DNA of 54,881 bases from Microcystis viridis FACHB-1342 (GCF_014698335.1 NZ_JACJSV010000027.1:1-54881), one strand, 5' to 3'. Positions 17,401 to 26,901 are shown, numbered from the stretch's first letter. Numbers and translations: made by a program. The notes: generated by a model not told the origin, from the letters alone.

Positions 17401-19229
17401 CTCAGCCAGAATTACGAATTTTTCTCCAAGAAAAGCTGCCCAATTATATGATTCCTGCTTTCTTGATTTTCTTAGATGCTTTTACTCTTAATCAGAATGG
17501 AAAAATTGATCGCAGTGTTTTACCTAGACCAGAAATTGATGTTAATGAATTAGAAAATTATCTTCTTCCTAGTACCGAGAAAGAAACAATTCTAGCCCAA
17601 ATTTGGCAGGAAGTTTTAGGGCAAAATCAAATTAGTATTAATGAGAATTTCTTTGAATTAGGAGGCGATTCAATTATCGCCATTCAAATTGTCGCTAAAG
17701 CTAATCAAGTGGGATTACAAATTACTCCTAAACAATTATTTAGTCATCAAACTATCGCTCAATTAGCCACCGTAGCGGAGACAACTGCTATCACTGAAAT
17801 TGACCAGGGATTAGTTACAGGTGAAGTCCCGTTAACGCCGATTCAAAAATGGTTTTTTGAACAAAACTGGCCCGAACGTCATCACTTTAATCAATCTATC
17901 TTGTTAGAGGTTCCCAATAATCTACAACCAGATTTATTAAAACAAACTATTTCTAAATTACTCTATCACCATGATGCCTTGCGGTTACGGTTTGTGCAAA
18001 AAGGGGAACAATGGCAACAAAATCACAGCGATGATTGCAATAATTTCGCTTTTGAAAAGGTGGATTTATCCCATCTATCTTACCATGAACAATTGACCAA
18101 GATGGCAGAAATTTCTGAGGTTCAACAACGGGTACTGAATTTAGAGGAAGGCCCCTTAATGGCGGTGGTTTTCTTCGCCTTGGGTGAGAGTGGAAAAATG
18201 TTAATTGTAATTCATCATTTAGCAGTAGATGGAATTTCTTGGCGGATTATCCTCGAAGATTTCGTTACGATTTACCAGCAATTAGAAACCCAAAAGCCTC
18301 TGCAACTTCCTCCTAAAACCAGTTCTTTTAAAACTTGGGCTGAGGAACTGCAAAACTATGCGAAAACCCCAGAGTTTTACGCTCAATTCAAGTATTGGCT
18401 AAACCGTGATTTTTCATCCGTTTCTCCTCTTCCTGTAGATGTTCAGGGGGATGCCCAATCTAACATTGTTGCCCATGCCAAAACGGTCTCTTTCACCTTA
18501 ACCGAAGAACAAACCCGCTTACTCTTACAGGAGGTTCCGCAAGCTTATAACACCCAAATTAATGATATTCTATTGACCGCTTTAGTCCAAGCTTTTGGCC
18601 GTTGGACAGGAAATTATAAGCTTTTGCTTGACATGGAAGGTCATGGAAGAGAGAATGTAATTGAATCCGTGAATTTATCTCGAACTGTGGGTTGGTTTAC
18701 CAGTATTTTCCCCGTCTTTTTGACCTTAGAAAATCTTCACCATCCGGGTGAGTGTCTCAAGTCCATTAAAGAGCAGTTAAGACAAATTCCGAATCGAGGA
18801 TTTGATTATGGAATTGGATATTATCTGAGTTCAGATTTAACGATTCAATCCCCGTTAAAAAACTATCCAAAAGCTCAAGTCAGCTTTAATTATTTAGGTC
18901 AATTTACCAGCCATCAAATCGGCGAGATAGGCTGGAAATTATCTCAAGAATCCACTGGTTCCATTCATAGTCCTTTGGGACAACGTTCCCATTTAATTGC
19001 GATTCATGGAATTGTGGTTGATGGGCAACTTGATATGGAATGGCAATATAGTGAAAATTTTCATCATCAAACAACGATCAAAAATTTAGCCGCTGCTTAT
19101 CGAGATTCTTTAGAAAGCCTGATTAACCATTGTTTATCGGTAGAAGGAGGCTATACTCCATCGGATTTTCCCGATGCGGATCTTAATCAGGCAGAATTAG
19201 ATGAACTGCTTTCAGAACTTGATTTTTAA
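14445..19229 (+). CDS. aerB: Nonribosomal peptide synthetase AerB (docking-C-A-PCP-E)
   Basis: This has 1594 residues from ATG 14445, which follows AAGGAAAAGG; a TTG just upstream is less likely. In order: TubC-type docking domain (1-55), condensation domain with HHIIIDG near 203, adenylation domain with YTSGSTGKPKG near 683, carrier with FFELGGDSIIA (Ser near 1075), and epimerization domain with HHLAVDGISWR near 1257. Reading the selectivity residues by hand gives D-A-F-F-L-G-V-T-F-K, closest to isoleucine codes. So it likely adds Ile to the acyl group from AerA and makes it D (or D-allo). The C-terminus is acidic (AELDELLSELDF), like a donor docking tail. Domain order matches aeruginosin AerB. 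Confidence 0.9.
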   Translation: MKVAEFLSYLNSLDIKLWLEEEKLKYQAPQGAMTPEIKQEIGTRKPEILTFLRSATTPSKPLESVINSVARTEDLPLSFAQQRMWFLYQMDQQNSAYNEALTIRLTGRLNIDILEQTINAIIQRHESLRTTFPVVEGKPIQKIAPSLKIKLLVVNLKDIPQEQIDKQIIEELQKPFDLTQSPLLRCTLFDLGYENYILVNVFHHIIIDGWSKGILFKELSKFYQAFLSNSTVNLPELPIQYADFAVWQRQWLQGEILENQLNYWKKQLTGAPPLLELPTDKPRPATPNFRGHSISFQIDSELTENLKLLSQKSGVTLFMTLLAALNTLLFRYSGQDDILIGTPTANRNRQEIEPLIGFFVNTLVLRNSLEGNPTFSGLLQQARNVVLEAYANQDVPFEQVVDGLEIERSLSYNPLFQVMFAMQNAPLNALELPDLKAQYLAVENQRIKFDLSLVLEEIETEKGAYLEGFWEYDSDLFTPERINRMVGHFQTLLKGIVANPQQTIGELPLLTESEKQQLLVEWNQTQTSYPDHYCIHQLFEEQVVKTPDAIAVIDGEQSLTYEQLNQKANQIARYLQKLGVKPDQLIGICVERLPLMIIGFLGILKAGGAYVPLDTSYPEERLESIINDAEIKILLTQQHLIKKLPTTVNQLICLEQDEDPIKQQSKQNPLSHVNAENLAYVIYTSGSTGKPKGVAIPHRGVTRLVCNTNYIYLKPTDRMAQVSNPSFDAATFEIWGALIHGAQLIGVDKDRVLSPEKFVHFLQKYQITILFLTTALFNQLVQTIPHAFQSLRYLLFGGEAVDPQWVKESLNKGTAQNLLHVYGPTESTTFTSWYLIKNIPSEATTIPIGRPLANTEIYILDPYLQPVPIGVKGELHIGGDGLARCYLNRPDLTEQKFIPNPFSQDSSARLYKTGDIVRYLADGNIEFIGRIDHQVKIRGFRIELGEIEAVLFQHPQVKDGIVIAREDLLGIKRLYAYVVPKDKQLTQPELRIFLQEKLPNYMIPAFLIFLDAFTLNQNGKIDRSVLPRPEIDVNELENYLLPSTEKETILAQIWQEVLGQNQISINENFFELGGDSIIAIQIVAKANQVGLQITPKQLFSHQTIAQLATVAETTAITEIDQGLVTGEVPLTPIQKWFFEQNWPERHHFNQSILLEVPNNLQPDLLKQTISKLLYHHDALRLRFVQKGEQWQQNHSDDCNNFAFEKVDLSHLSYHEQLTKMAEISEVQQRVLNLEEGPLMAVVFFALGESGKMLIVIHHLAVDGISWRIILEDFVTIYQQLETQKPLQLPPKTSSFKTWAEELQNYAKTPEFYAQFKYWLNRDFSSVSPLPVDVQGDAQSNIVAHAKTVSFTLTEEQTRLLLQEVPQAYNTQINDILLTALVQAFGRWTGNYKLLLDMEGHGRENVIESVNLSRTVGWFTSIFPVFLTLENLHHPGECLKSIKEQLRQIPNRGFDYGIGYYLSSDLTIQSPLKNYPKAQVSFNYLGQFTSHQIGEIGWKLSQESTGSIHSPLGQRSHLIAIHGIVVDGQLDMEWQYSENFHHQTTIKNLAAAYRDSLESLINHCLSVEGGYTPSDFPDADLNQAELDELLSELDF

Positions 19230-19268
19230 CCTCAACTTAATGTTTAACCCTCCTGCTTGATAACAACT

Positions 19269-20312
19269 ATGCCATCACCTAATCTTCCCAGTGAAATTGA
19301 AAATCGTAAAAGTGAACATCTGCGAGTTTGTATCGAAAAAGATGTAGAATTTCAACAACTTACAAGCGGTTTAGAAAAATATCGTTTTACCCATTGTTGT
19401 CTTCCTGAACTTGACCGTAGCGATATTGAACTGGGGACAACCTTTTTAGGGAAATCTTTAAAAGCTCCAATTCTCATCTCTTCCATGACCGGAGGAACAG
19501 AATTAGCCCATTTAGTCAATACTCGATTGGCAACGGTCGCTCAACGCTATGGTTTAGCGATGGGGGTGGGTTCTCAACGCATTGCACTCGAACAACCGGA
19601 ATTAGCGCCGACCTTTGCAGTCCGTTCTCTGGCGCCGGATATTCTCCTGTTAGCGAATTTAGGGGCTGTACAGTTAAATTACGGCTGCGGTTTAGAAGAC
19701 TGTTTAAAATTGGTGGAATTATTAGAAGCTGATGCCTTAATTCTGCATCTCAATCCTTTACAAGAATGGGTGCAATCGGGAGGCGATTCTAATTTTAAAG
19801 GGTTACTCGCTAAAATTCAGCAAATTTGCGCTCAATTACCCGTTCCTGTCATCGCCAAAGAAGTCGGAAATGGCATCTCTGCGGTGATGGCCAAACAATT
19901 AATTGAAGCCGGAGTCGCCGCGATTGATGTGGCGGGAGCCGGAGGCACGTCCTGGGCCAAAGTCGAAAGCCAAAGAGCCAAAGACAACAGACAAAGGCAT
20001 CTCGGACAAGTTTTTGCCGATTGGGGTTTACCTACGGCTGAATGTATTACCGCCATTCGGTCGATGAATTCAACCATTCCTTTAATTGCTTCTGGGGGCT
20101 TAAAAAATGGCTTAGATCTTGCCAAATCTATCGCTCTAGGAGCCGATTTAGGAGGGTTGGCTCGTCCGTTTCTCGTAGCAGCGATTGAATCAGAAGCCGC
20201 CGTTGATGAGTTGGTAAAATTTTTAATTGCTGAACTTGAAATTGTTTTATTTTGTACCGGAAATCCTAATTTATCCACCCTTAAAACTTCAGGAGCCTTA
20301 AAACCATGTTAA
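19269..20312 (+). CDS. fni: Type 2 isopentenyl-diphosphate isomerase (FMN-dependent)
   Basis: This has 347 residues from ATG 19269, close to normal family length. All the family marks are present: NRKSEHL at the N-terminus, [23 protein letters not shown] (catalytic Gln), [18 protein letters not shown] and the phosphate-binding [10 protein letters not shown]. The enzyme interconverts isopentenyl and dimethylallyl diphosphate with reduced FMN. It sits tightly between aerB and aerD and its stop overlaps the aerD start (ATGTTAA), so it is part of the cluster transcript. Position corresponds to aerC in the published gene naming, but I cannot confirm that aerC is this family. Either it is the cell's own isomerase captured in the operon or it has a job in the peptide pathway. 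Confidence 0.9.
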   Translation: MPSPNLPSEIENRKSEHLRVCIEKDVEFQQLTSGLEKYRFTHCCLPELDRSDIELGTTFLGKSLKAPILISSMTGGTELAHLVNTRLATVAQRYGLAMGVGSQRIALEQPELAPTFAVRSLAPDILLLANLGAVQLNYGCGLEDCLKLVELLEADALILHLNPLQEWVQSGGDSNFKGLLAKIQQICAQLPVPVIAKEVGNGISAVMAKQLIEAGVAAIDVAGAGGTSWAKVESQRAKDNRQRHLGQVFADWGLPTAECITAIRSMNSTIPLIASGGLKNGLDLAKSIALGADLGGLARPFLVAAIESEAAVDELVKFLIAELEIVLFCTGNPNLSTLKTSGALKPC

Positions 20313-20938
20313 AGTTTTCAATGGAATTGTGTTATCCTCAGCTTGATATCAAAACTTTAAGCGTTGGCACTTTGGGTCCTAAAGAAACCAGCAGCGAACA
20401 AACCTTAAATTATCTAATTTCTCAATGGAAATTACAACAGATTTCGGTTAATAGTCATTTATTTGATAGCTTTACAGATTTAAAGGAATCTTTACTCCAA
20501 AATCAGATAGATTTGGCGTTAGTCCCCCATGCCTATGAAAAAATTAATGATTTCTATATGGAACCGAGGTTTAAACTAGGTTTTATCTTCACCTATCCCA
20601 CACCCGTTTACGGATTAGCCAAGCGAAAAAATGAAGAAATCGTTTTAGAAAATTGTACCCTGGTCACTCATCCCGCTCCTCTTCCTTTACTTCCTTATTT
20701 ATTACCTGGCGACCTGAATCAAAATAAGATTAAAATCAAATTTGTCAATTCTACCAGTGTGGCCGCTATTCAAGTTAAACAAGGGTTGGCAGATTTAGCC
20801 ATTACCAATGAAAATGCCCTCCGAGAATATGATTTAGAATTTATTTCACAATATGGTAAAATTGAGATGAGTTGGTCTTTATTTCACAAAAAGGAAAACA
20901 CCATGATTCAAAGTATTTATTTACCAGTGCATACCTAA
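20306..20938 (+). CDS. aerD: Prephenate decarboxylase AerD (BacA-like)
   Basis: This has 210 residues. It resembles the catalytic part of prephenate dehydratase ([19 protein letters not shown] near the start, then [16 protein letters not shown]) but lacks the ACT regulatory domain, as in BacA of bacilysin synthesis. BacA/AerD enzymes decarboxylate prephenate without aromatising it, giving a dihydro-hydroxyphenylpyruvate. That is the first committed step to Choi (2-carboxy-6-hydroxy-octahydroindole). The ATG overlaps the stop of the isomerase gene, so translation is coupled. aerE and aerF follow in pathway order. Confidence 0.88.
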   Translation: MLKFSMELCYPQLDIKTLSVGTLGPKETSSEQTLNYLISQWKLQQISVNSHLFDSFTDLKESLLQNQIDLALVPHAYEKINDFYMEPRFKLGFIFTYPTPVYGLAKRKNEEIVLENCTLVTHPAPLPLLPYLLPGDLNQNKIKIKFVNSTSVAAIQVKQGLADLAITNENALREYDLEFISQYGKIEMSWSLFHKKENTMIQSIYLPVHT

Positions 20939-21034
20939 AAAAGCTACCTATCCGCTCAAAATAGTTGCCTTCATCACATAAAAATAATTGAGAGTTTAAA
21001 TCTCAATTTCATTTTGAACCTGTACCCTAAAATC

Positions 21035-21661
21035 ATGTCTGAATTTTTCCCAATTCCCAAGCCTATTAAACTCAATCCTCATGTAGAATTAGAGGTTTTT
21101 CAATGCCAAGATACCATTTTTCAATTATACGTTATAGCTCCTAATGCTAAACTTGAATCCCACCAACATCCTGAAAGTCAAATTGGCATGGTATTCTCAG
21201 CAGAACTAGAACTGTATATTAAAGATTTGATTAAACCCTTAAGACCTTTGCAAGATGTTTATATAGCTGATGGCAATATTCCTCATGGTGCTTTTAATCC
21301 TTTATCAGAACCGATGATTGGATTTGATCTTAAACGGATTACCTCTGCTTTACCGTCAGAAGATGTTTTATTAACACTATCCAACAACCAAGATAAAATC
21401 ACTCATTTACCTTGTCAATCTGTTAAGGGTTCTTGGTTTGAAATTGTCATGATGAAAATCCCTTCTGGTTATTCCATTCCCCCACATCAAGGTGAGCAAG
21501 AAGAAATCGGATTTATTTTGAATGGAAAATTAGAAATCTCCATAGAAAATGAAGGACAGTTTTTAGAATATGGTCAAATTTATTATGCTCCTTCAAAAGT
21601 TTTAAAAAAGGGATATAATTCATCGAAACAAGATATTAATTTGATTAAAATTTTAATTTAG
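21035..21661 (+). CDS. aerE: Bicupin isomerase AerE (BacB-like)
   Basis: This has 208 residues from ATG 21035; a TTG 21 bases upstream is in frame but less likely. Two cupin halves are visible. The first has LESHQHPESQIG (metal-ligand His and Glu) and IPHGAF; the second has SIPPHQGEQEEIGFILNGKLEI. This is the arrangement of BacB, which isomerises the double bond of the AerD/BacA product. In aeruginosin assembly AerE is placed in the Choi route after AerD and before AerF. A 96-bp gap separates it from aerD and 48 bp from aerF. It is probably a cytoplasmic metal-dependent enzyme. Confidence 0.85.
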   Translation: MSEFFPIPKPIKLNPHVELEVFQCQDTIFQLYVIAPNAKLESHQHPESQIGMVFSAELELYIKDLIKPLRPLQDVYIADGNIPHGAFNPLSEPMIGFDLKRITSALPSEDVLLTLSNNQDKITHLPCQSVKGSWFEIVMMKIPSGYSIPPHQGEQEEIGFILNGKLEISIENEGQFLEYGQIYYAPSKVLKKGYNSSKQDINLIKILI

Positions 21662-21709
21662 TTCGTTTTATGATTTTAAGTTTAACCTCAAAATGCTAGG
21701 ACAAAGTTT

Positions 21710-22510
21710 ATGGATTTAGGATTAAAAGATAAAGTGGCTTTGATTACGGGAAGTAGTGCGGGAATTGGGTTTACTATTGCTGAAAAATTAGCAGAAGAAG
21801 GCTGTCACTTAATTATTTGTGGTCGCAATTCCCAACGCTTAGAACAAGCTTATCAATCTCTGGCTCAAGCTTATCCTGTCCAAGAAATTCTGAGTTTAGT
21901 GGCTGATGTCCATCAAGCTCAAGATTCTGAACAATTAATACAGGACTCTTTAAATCAATATGGCAAAATTGACATTTTAGTCAATAATTCTGAAGGAGCT
22001 AACTTTGCTGATAATTTAATTGAAAACCTTTCCGATGAAGATTGGTTAAACGTTTTTCAAGGAAAATTAATGGGTTATATTCGCTTAACCAATTTAGTGT
22101 TACCGATTATGAAAAAACAACATTGGGGAAGAATTGTTAATATCATTGGGACATCGGGAAAAGAGCCATCTCCTCGTTTAGTTAAATCGGGTGTTGTCAA
22201 TGCAGCTTTAATGAATTTTACCAAATCAGTAGCTAGACAAACCGCCCCCTATAATGTTTTAATTAATAGTGTTAACCCCGGCGTTATTGACACCCCTAGA
22301 CATCGAGAATATTTAGAAATTTATGCCAAAAAGGAGGGAACGACCCCAGATTTAATCCGAGAAAGAATTCTAAAAACAATTCCCATGAATCGAATTGGTA
22401 CGACTGAAGAATTTGCTAATCTCGTTGTATTTTTAGCTTCAGAATGTGCGAGTTATATAACGGGAATTACGATTCCGATAGATGGGGGTTTATCCTCGTC
22501 AGCATTTTAA
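21710..22510 (+). CDS. aerF: Short-chain dehydrogenase-like AerF
   Basis: This has 266 residues. The N-terminal nucleotide-binding motif TGSSAGIGF and the NNSEGA strand place it in the short-chain dehydrogenase superfamily. It ends with the usual YITGITIPIDGGLSS. Where most members have the Tyr-x-x-x-Lys pair, this one has Ser160 and Asn164, while Ser149 (GTSGKEP) is kept. It belongs to a divergent branch with PxxxLxxS in that place. Its position after aerD and aerE makes it the AerF of the Choi pathway, probably reducing or otherwise processing the ring intermediate. How it does so without the normal Tyr/Lys is open. The next gene starts 38 bp downstream. Confidence 0.82.
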   Translation: MDLGLKDKVALITGSSAGIGFTIAEKLAEEGCHLIICGRNSQRLEQAYQSLAQAYPVQEILSLVADVHQAQDSEQLIQDSLNQYGKIDILVNNSEGANFADNLIENLSDEDWLNVFQGKLMGYIRLTNLVLPIMKKQHWGRIVNIIGTSGKEPSPRLVKSGVVNAALMNFTKSVARQTAPYNVLINSVNPGVIDTPRHREYLEIYAKKEGTTPDLIRERILKTIPMNRIGTTEEFANLVVFLASECASYITGITIPIDGGLSSSAF

Positions 22511-22548
22511 ATTGATCTGTCAAGCCAAAATCAACAACCACAAGTGTT

Positions 22549-23493
22549 ATGAATAGCGAATCTAAATCTCAAATGTTAGACAAATTTGTTCCCTATTATC
22601 CGACTAAAGATACTCGTAACTTTCCCATTTTTTCCTATCTTATCAATAATGTTAATATTTGGAGGCTGAAACACAAATTTAAACAAGAGCTTGAACAACC
22701 TTCGGTGATCCTGGTTTATCAAATGGGTAAAGTTGGTTCTGCTAATCTTTATCTGGCTATTAAAAGAACCTTTCCAGAAAAAGCGGTGTATCATGTTCAT
22801 AATTTAAACCCAGAAATTGTTGCCAAAATTTGGGATAAAATTCATCTTACTCAACCTTATTATTTGAGTACGATAGAACATTCTTTGACCACCAAATATT
22901 TAAGTGATCATCTCGAAACAATTAAGGATAAGGATAAGATCAGAATTATTGCGGGAGTAAGAGATCCCATCGCTCGTAATATTTCTTGGTTTTTCCAAAT
23001 TATCGATTGTGAGTCTGCTTTTCCCCAATTTTTCCGAAAATTTAAGGAAGGATTAATTACAATTGACGATATGGTAAATTGTTTTTGGTCACAAAAATTT
23101 GTTTTTAGCAAACAGTTTGATTGGTTTGAATTAGAGTTAAAATCTGTTTTTGGAATTGATATCAGTGAGATTGATTTTCCCAAAGAAAAAGGTTATACAA
23201 TTGTTGAATTTCCTGACAAAAAAATTGAGTTATTATTATTCAAATTAGAAAAACTTGACTCTTGTTTACAAGAAATGACACAAGCTTTCTTTGGAATTGA
23301 GAAATTAGATTACCAAAAATTGAAATTGATTGACGTAGATTTGGAGTATCATCGTATCTATGAAAATTTTAAAAATAGTCTCACCTTTAGTGATGAATAT
23401 TTAGAAAAAATTTATGATCAACCATTAGTGAGTCATTTTTACACCGATGAAGAAATTAACAAATTTAAACTCAAGTGGTCTAGTCAACGTTAA
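22549..23493 (+). CDS. Sulfotransferase-like protein
   Basis: This has 314 residues and no signal peptide. VYQMGKVGSANLYLAIKR (near 54-71) looks like the 5'-phosphosulfate-binding loop of the MGKVGS sulfotransferase branch, also annotated in capsular polysaccharide loci. GVRDPIARNISWFF (138-146 core R-D-P...R...S) matches the 3'-phosphate-binding segment. Such enzymes move sulfate from PAPS to a hydroxyl. Between aerF and aerG1 it most likely sulfates the aeruginosin, either on Choi or on the hydroxyphenyl-lactate; sulfated aeruginosins are known. The middle and C-terminal parts are very Lys/Glu/Phe-rich and not otherwise recognised. The acceptor is inference. Confidence 0.72.
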   Translation: MNSESKSQMLDKFVPYYPTKDTRNFPIFSYLINNVNIWRLKHKFKQELEQPSVILVYQMGKVGSANLYLAIKRTFPEKAVYHVHNLNPEIVAKIWDKIHLTQPYYLSTIEHSLTTKYLSDHLETIKDKDKIRIIAGVRDPIARNISWFFQIIDCESAFPQFFRKFKEGLITIDDMVNCFWSQKFVFSKQFDWFELELKSVFGIDISEIDFPKEKGYTIVEFPDKKIELLLFKLEKLDSCLQEMTQAFFGIEKLDYQKLKLIDVDLEYHRIYENFKNSLTFSDEYLEKIYDQPLVSHFYTDEEINKFKLKWSSQR

Positions 23494-23584
23494 AGGTAAT
23501 TCGTTCTAAGTTTATCGTATTTATTGAATAAAATTTGATTCAATAAACTCACGCACATTTTTATTTAATCTATTGGGAAAAATA

Positions 23585-26500
23585 ATGGTAACACCTCAAC
23601 AATCTAGGGTTAGTAAAAAAGATATTGAATCCATTTATCCCCTTTCTCCCATGCAGCAGGGGATGCTGTTTCATTCTTTATATAATCCAGAATCAAAGAC
23701 GTATTTATCACAAATTCAAATCACCTTGCAAGGCAATTTAGATATTAATGCGTTCCAACAAGCTTGGCAAAAAGTAGTAGATAGACATAGTATTTTACGG
23801 ACTTGTTTTGCTTGGAAAAAAACCAAACAGCCTTTACAAGTGGTTAGAAAAAATGTCACCTTGCCTTGGTTTAATCAAGATTGGCGATCACATTCTCCCG
23901 CCGAACAAGAAACTAAATTTCAGGAATTATTAACCTCTGATAAAGAGCAATATTTTGAATTAGATAAAGTCCCCTTACTTCGATGTCATTTAATTCAAGT
24001 CGAAGATCAAAAATATGAATTTATCCATACTGGACATCATATTTTATTAGATGGTTGGGCAACAGCAATTCTGTTGAAAGAAGTTTTCGATTTTTACGCT
24101 GGACTCATCAACTATCAACCCGTCAATTTACCCACACCCCGCCCTTATCAAGACTATATTAATTGGCTACAACAGCAAGATCAAACTGAAGCCGAACGAT
24201 TTTGGCGACAAAATCTTCAAGGTTTTACCTCTCCAACTCCATTAGTCGTTGATAAACCGTTAAATCCTCTTGTTACTCAAAGTAAAAATTATCTTCATCA
24301 AAAATCAAAACTTTCTCCAGAAATTACCAGTCGTCTGAAATTACTCGCCCAAGAATATCGCCTTACTCTTTCTACCCTAATTCAAGGAGCTTGGGCTTTA
24401 TTATTGCATCATTATAGTAGTGAATCTGATATTGTATTTGGGGCAACCGTTTCGGGACGACCGCCCAATTTTACTGGGATTGAATCGATGGTGGGGATGT
24501 TTTTAAATACCTTACCCGTTCGCATCCAAATTGAGTCTCAACTTGAATTATTAACTTGGTTTCAACAACTACAACAAGAGCATTTAGAACGAGAGCAATA
24601 TAGTTATAGTTCTCTAATTGATATTCAAAAATGGAGTGAAATTCCGTCCCCTCATTCAGTTTTTGAAAGTTTTGTTGTCTTTGAAAATTTACCCTTTAGC
24701 GACAATGATAGTGATAATTTAGGCGGTTTACAAGTCGGTGAAATGCAAGATTATGGCAATGCTGATTATCCCTTAACGGTTATTGTCACCCCTGGAGAAG
24801 CCTTAAGTATCAAAATTATTTATCCTCAAGAACGATTTGAAAATGACACCATTGAACGGATATTAGGTCATTTTAAAACCTTATTAGAAGGAATCGCTAT
24901 TAATCCCCATCGTCGGATTCAAGACTTACCTTTATTAACGGAAGCTGAACGTCAATTATTATTAATTGAATGGAATCAAACTGCACCCCAAAAGCCTCTT
25001 AAACACTGCGTTCATGAATTATTTGAACAACAAACCCTCAAAACCCCTTCAGCCATCGCCGTTGTTTTTCAAGAGCAACAATTAACCTACGAAGAACTGA
25101 ATGAATCTGCTAATCAATTGGCTCATTATTTACAAAAAATTGGGGTGAGTTTTCAATCTTTAGTCGGGATTTGTTTAGAACGGTCTGTTAATATGGTAAT
25201 TGCCGTTTTAGCGGTGTTAAAAGTAGGCTGTGTTTGTGTTCCCCTAGATCCAACCTATCCTCAAGAAAGACTTTCTTACATCCTGCAAGACACCCAAATC
25301 AAAACCTTATTAACCCAAAAAGATTGTCAATCCCTCTTAAACAGTGAAACCATTTCTCAACGGATTTTATTGGATGAACAAGGGTCAGAAATTGCCTTAG
25401 AACCCAAGACTAATCTTGACAACCCCGTGAGTTTAAAGGATTTGGCCTATATTATTTATAGTTCAGGCTCTACGGGTGTGCCAAAAGGGATTATGATCCT
25501 GCATCAATCCTTAACCAATATTATTGAGCATCATCAGGCGAAAATGTCACCGGAGAGAAATTTCTTACAATTTGCTCCCTTCAATTTCGATGTTAGCTAT
25601 CACGAAATGTTTGCAGCCTGGTGTTTAGGAGGAACCTTATTTATTGTTCCAGAAGATGCCCGCTTAGACCTTGCTAAAATAAGTCAATTATTGGCAAATA
25701 ACCCCATTCATAAAGCGATTTTGCCCGTTACTTTGTTACAACAATTAATTGAAACCTATAGTGAGGAAACCTACTTATTTGCTAACTTGCGTGAAATTAT
25801 TTCAGCTGGAGAGCAATTACAAATTACTCCAACGATGATTTCTGTATTCAAAAAACTCGAACATTGTACCCTTTACAATTATTATGGACCCACAGAAGCG
25901 GATATCGTTACCAGTTATACCTTTGACCCTAATCCTGAGCTTTGGCCGAAGTATATTCCCATTGGTAAACCCGCGATTAATGTGCAAGTTTATATTTTAA
26001 ATTCCCATCTTCAACCTGTACCCATCGGAGTCACTGGCGAGTTATATGTTGCGGGTGGCGGTTTAGCGCGGGGTTATTTCAACAATCCCCAATTAACCAA
26101 AGAAAAATTTATTGCTAATCCCTTTAGCGATAATTCATTGCTGTATAAAACTGGAGATTTAGCTCGTTATTTACCCAATGGAGACATTGAATATTTAGGA
26201 AGAATTGATGATGTGGTGAAAGTTAGAGGTTATAGAATTGAATTAGGGGAAGTAGAAACTATTTTAAATCAACATCCTCAAATTGCCCAAGCCATTGCTA
26301 CAGTTCAGGGAGAAACCGCCAGAGAAAAATATTTAGCCGCTTATTTTATTCCCCGTCCAGGTGAAACCGTAAACCAAGTTGAATTACGTCATTTCCTTGA
26401 AAACTGGCTACCCGATTATATGATTCCCTCTGCTTTTGTGGTGATGGAATCTTTTCAACTCAGTCCTAACGGTAAAGTTGATCGAAAAGTCTTACCAATA

Positions 26501-26863
26501 CCCGATAAAAACCCCTTATCGTTAACTCAAAATTATGTCGCTCCTCGCACTGCAATTGAAGAAGTTTTAGCGGTAATTTGGGCAGAAATTTTAGAAGTCG
26601 AACGAGTTGGGATTGAAGACGATTTCTTTCTGTTAGGTGGGCATTCTTTAAAAGTGATTCAACTGATTAGTAAAATCCGTCAAACCTTAGAAATTGAAGT
26701 TTCTGTGCGTCAACTTTTTAATCACTCAACCATCAGCCAATTAACTCAAGTCATGGTTGAATTAGTGGGGAATGAAGGGTTACTAAATGAAATTGCCGTA
26801 ACGGTTCAAGAAATTTCCCAACTTTCACCAGAAGAAGTTCAAGCTTTATTATCTCAAAACTAA
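23585..26863 (+). CDS. aerG1: Nonribosomal peptide synthetase AerG1 (C-A-PCP), Choi module
   Basis: This has 1092 residues from ATG 23585. The condensation domain starts at once (YPLSPMQQGMLFHSLY) and has HHILLDG near 150. The adenylation domain has IIYSSGSTGVPKG near 622, and the carrier has FFLLGGHSLKV (Ser near 1020). Hand-read selectivity residues are D-V-H-I-I-A-Y-I-V-K. That resembles proline codes (D-V-Q-L-I-A-H-V-V-K), as expected for Choi, a bicyclic proline analogue. The condensation domain should accept a D-residue donor from AerB. The tail SPEEVQALLSQN may dock to the next protein. There is no thioesterase. It is followed 38 bp later by a C-PCP protein. Confidence 0.88.
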   Translation: MVTPQQSRVSKKDIESIYPLSPMQQGMLFHSLYNPESKTYLSQIQITLQGNLDINAFQQAWQKVVDRHSILRTCFAWKKTKQPLQVVRKNVTLPWFNQDWRSHSPAEQETKFQELLTSDKEQYFELDKVPLLRCHLIQVEDQKYEFIHTGHHILLDGWATAILLKEVFDFYAGLINYQPVNLPTPRPYQDYINWLQQQDQTEAERFWRQNLQGFTSPTPLVVDKPLNPLVTQSKNYLHQKSKLSPEITSRLKLLAQEYRLTLSTLIQGAWALLLHHYSSESDIVFGATVSGRPPNFTGIESMVGMFLNTLPVRIQIESQLELLTWFQQLQQEHLEREQYSYSSLIDIQKWSEIPSPHSVFESFVVFENLPFSDNDSDNLGGLQVGEMQDYGNADYPLTVIVTPGEALSIKIIYPQERFENDTIERILGHFKTLLEGIAINPHRRIQDLPLLTEAERQLLLIEWNQTAPQKPLKHCVHELFEQQTLKTPSAIAVVFQEQQLTYEELNESANQLAHYLQKIGVSFQSLVGICLERSVNMVIAVLAVLKVGCVCVPLDPTYPQERLSYILQDTQIKTLLTQKDCQSLLNSETISQRILLDEQGSEIALEPKTNLDNPVSLKDLAYIIYSSGSTGVPKGIMILHQSLTNIIEHHQAKMSPERNFLQFAPFNFDVSYHEMFAAWCLGGTLFIVPEDARLDLAKISQLLANNPIHKAILPVTLLQQLIETYSEETYLFANLREIISAGEQLQITPTMISVFKKLEHCTLYNYYGPTEADIVTSYTFDPNPELWPKYIPIGKPAINVQVYILNSHLQPVPIGVTGELYVAGGGLARGYFNNPQLTKEKFIANPFSDNSLLYKTGDLARYLPNGDIEYLGRIDDVVKVRGYRIELGEVETILNQHPQIAQAIATVQGETAREKYLAAYFIPRPGETVNQVELRHFLENWLPDYMIPSAFVVMESFQLSPNGKVDRKVLPIPDKNPLSLTQNYVAPRTAIEEVLAVIWAEILEVERVGIEDDFFLLGGHSLKVIQLISKIRQTLEIEVSVRQLFNHSTISQLTQVMVELVGNEGLLNEIAVTVQEISQLSPEEVQALLSQN

Positions 26864-26901
26864 AAAAAATAAGTCAACCACTTCTGAATTATTAATTACA
26901 A

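Noticed and set aside
19832-20278. 148-codon minus-strand frame inside the isomerase gene
   Set aside because: It is a shadow of a well-conserved gene and has no homologous motif of its own.
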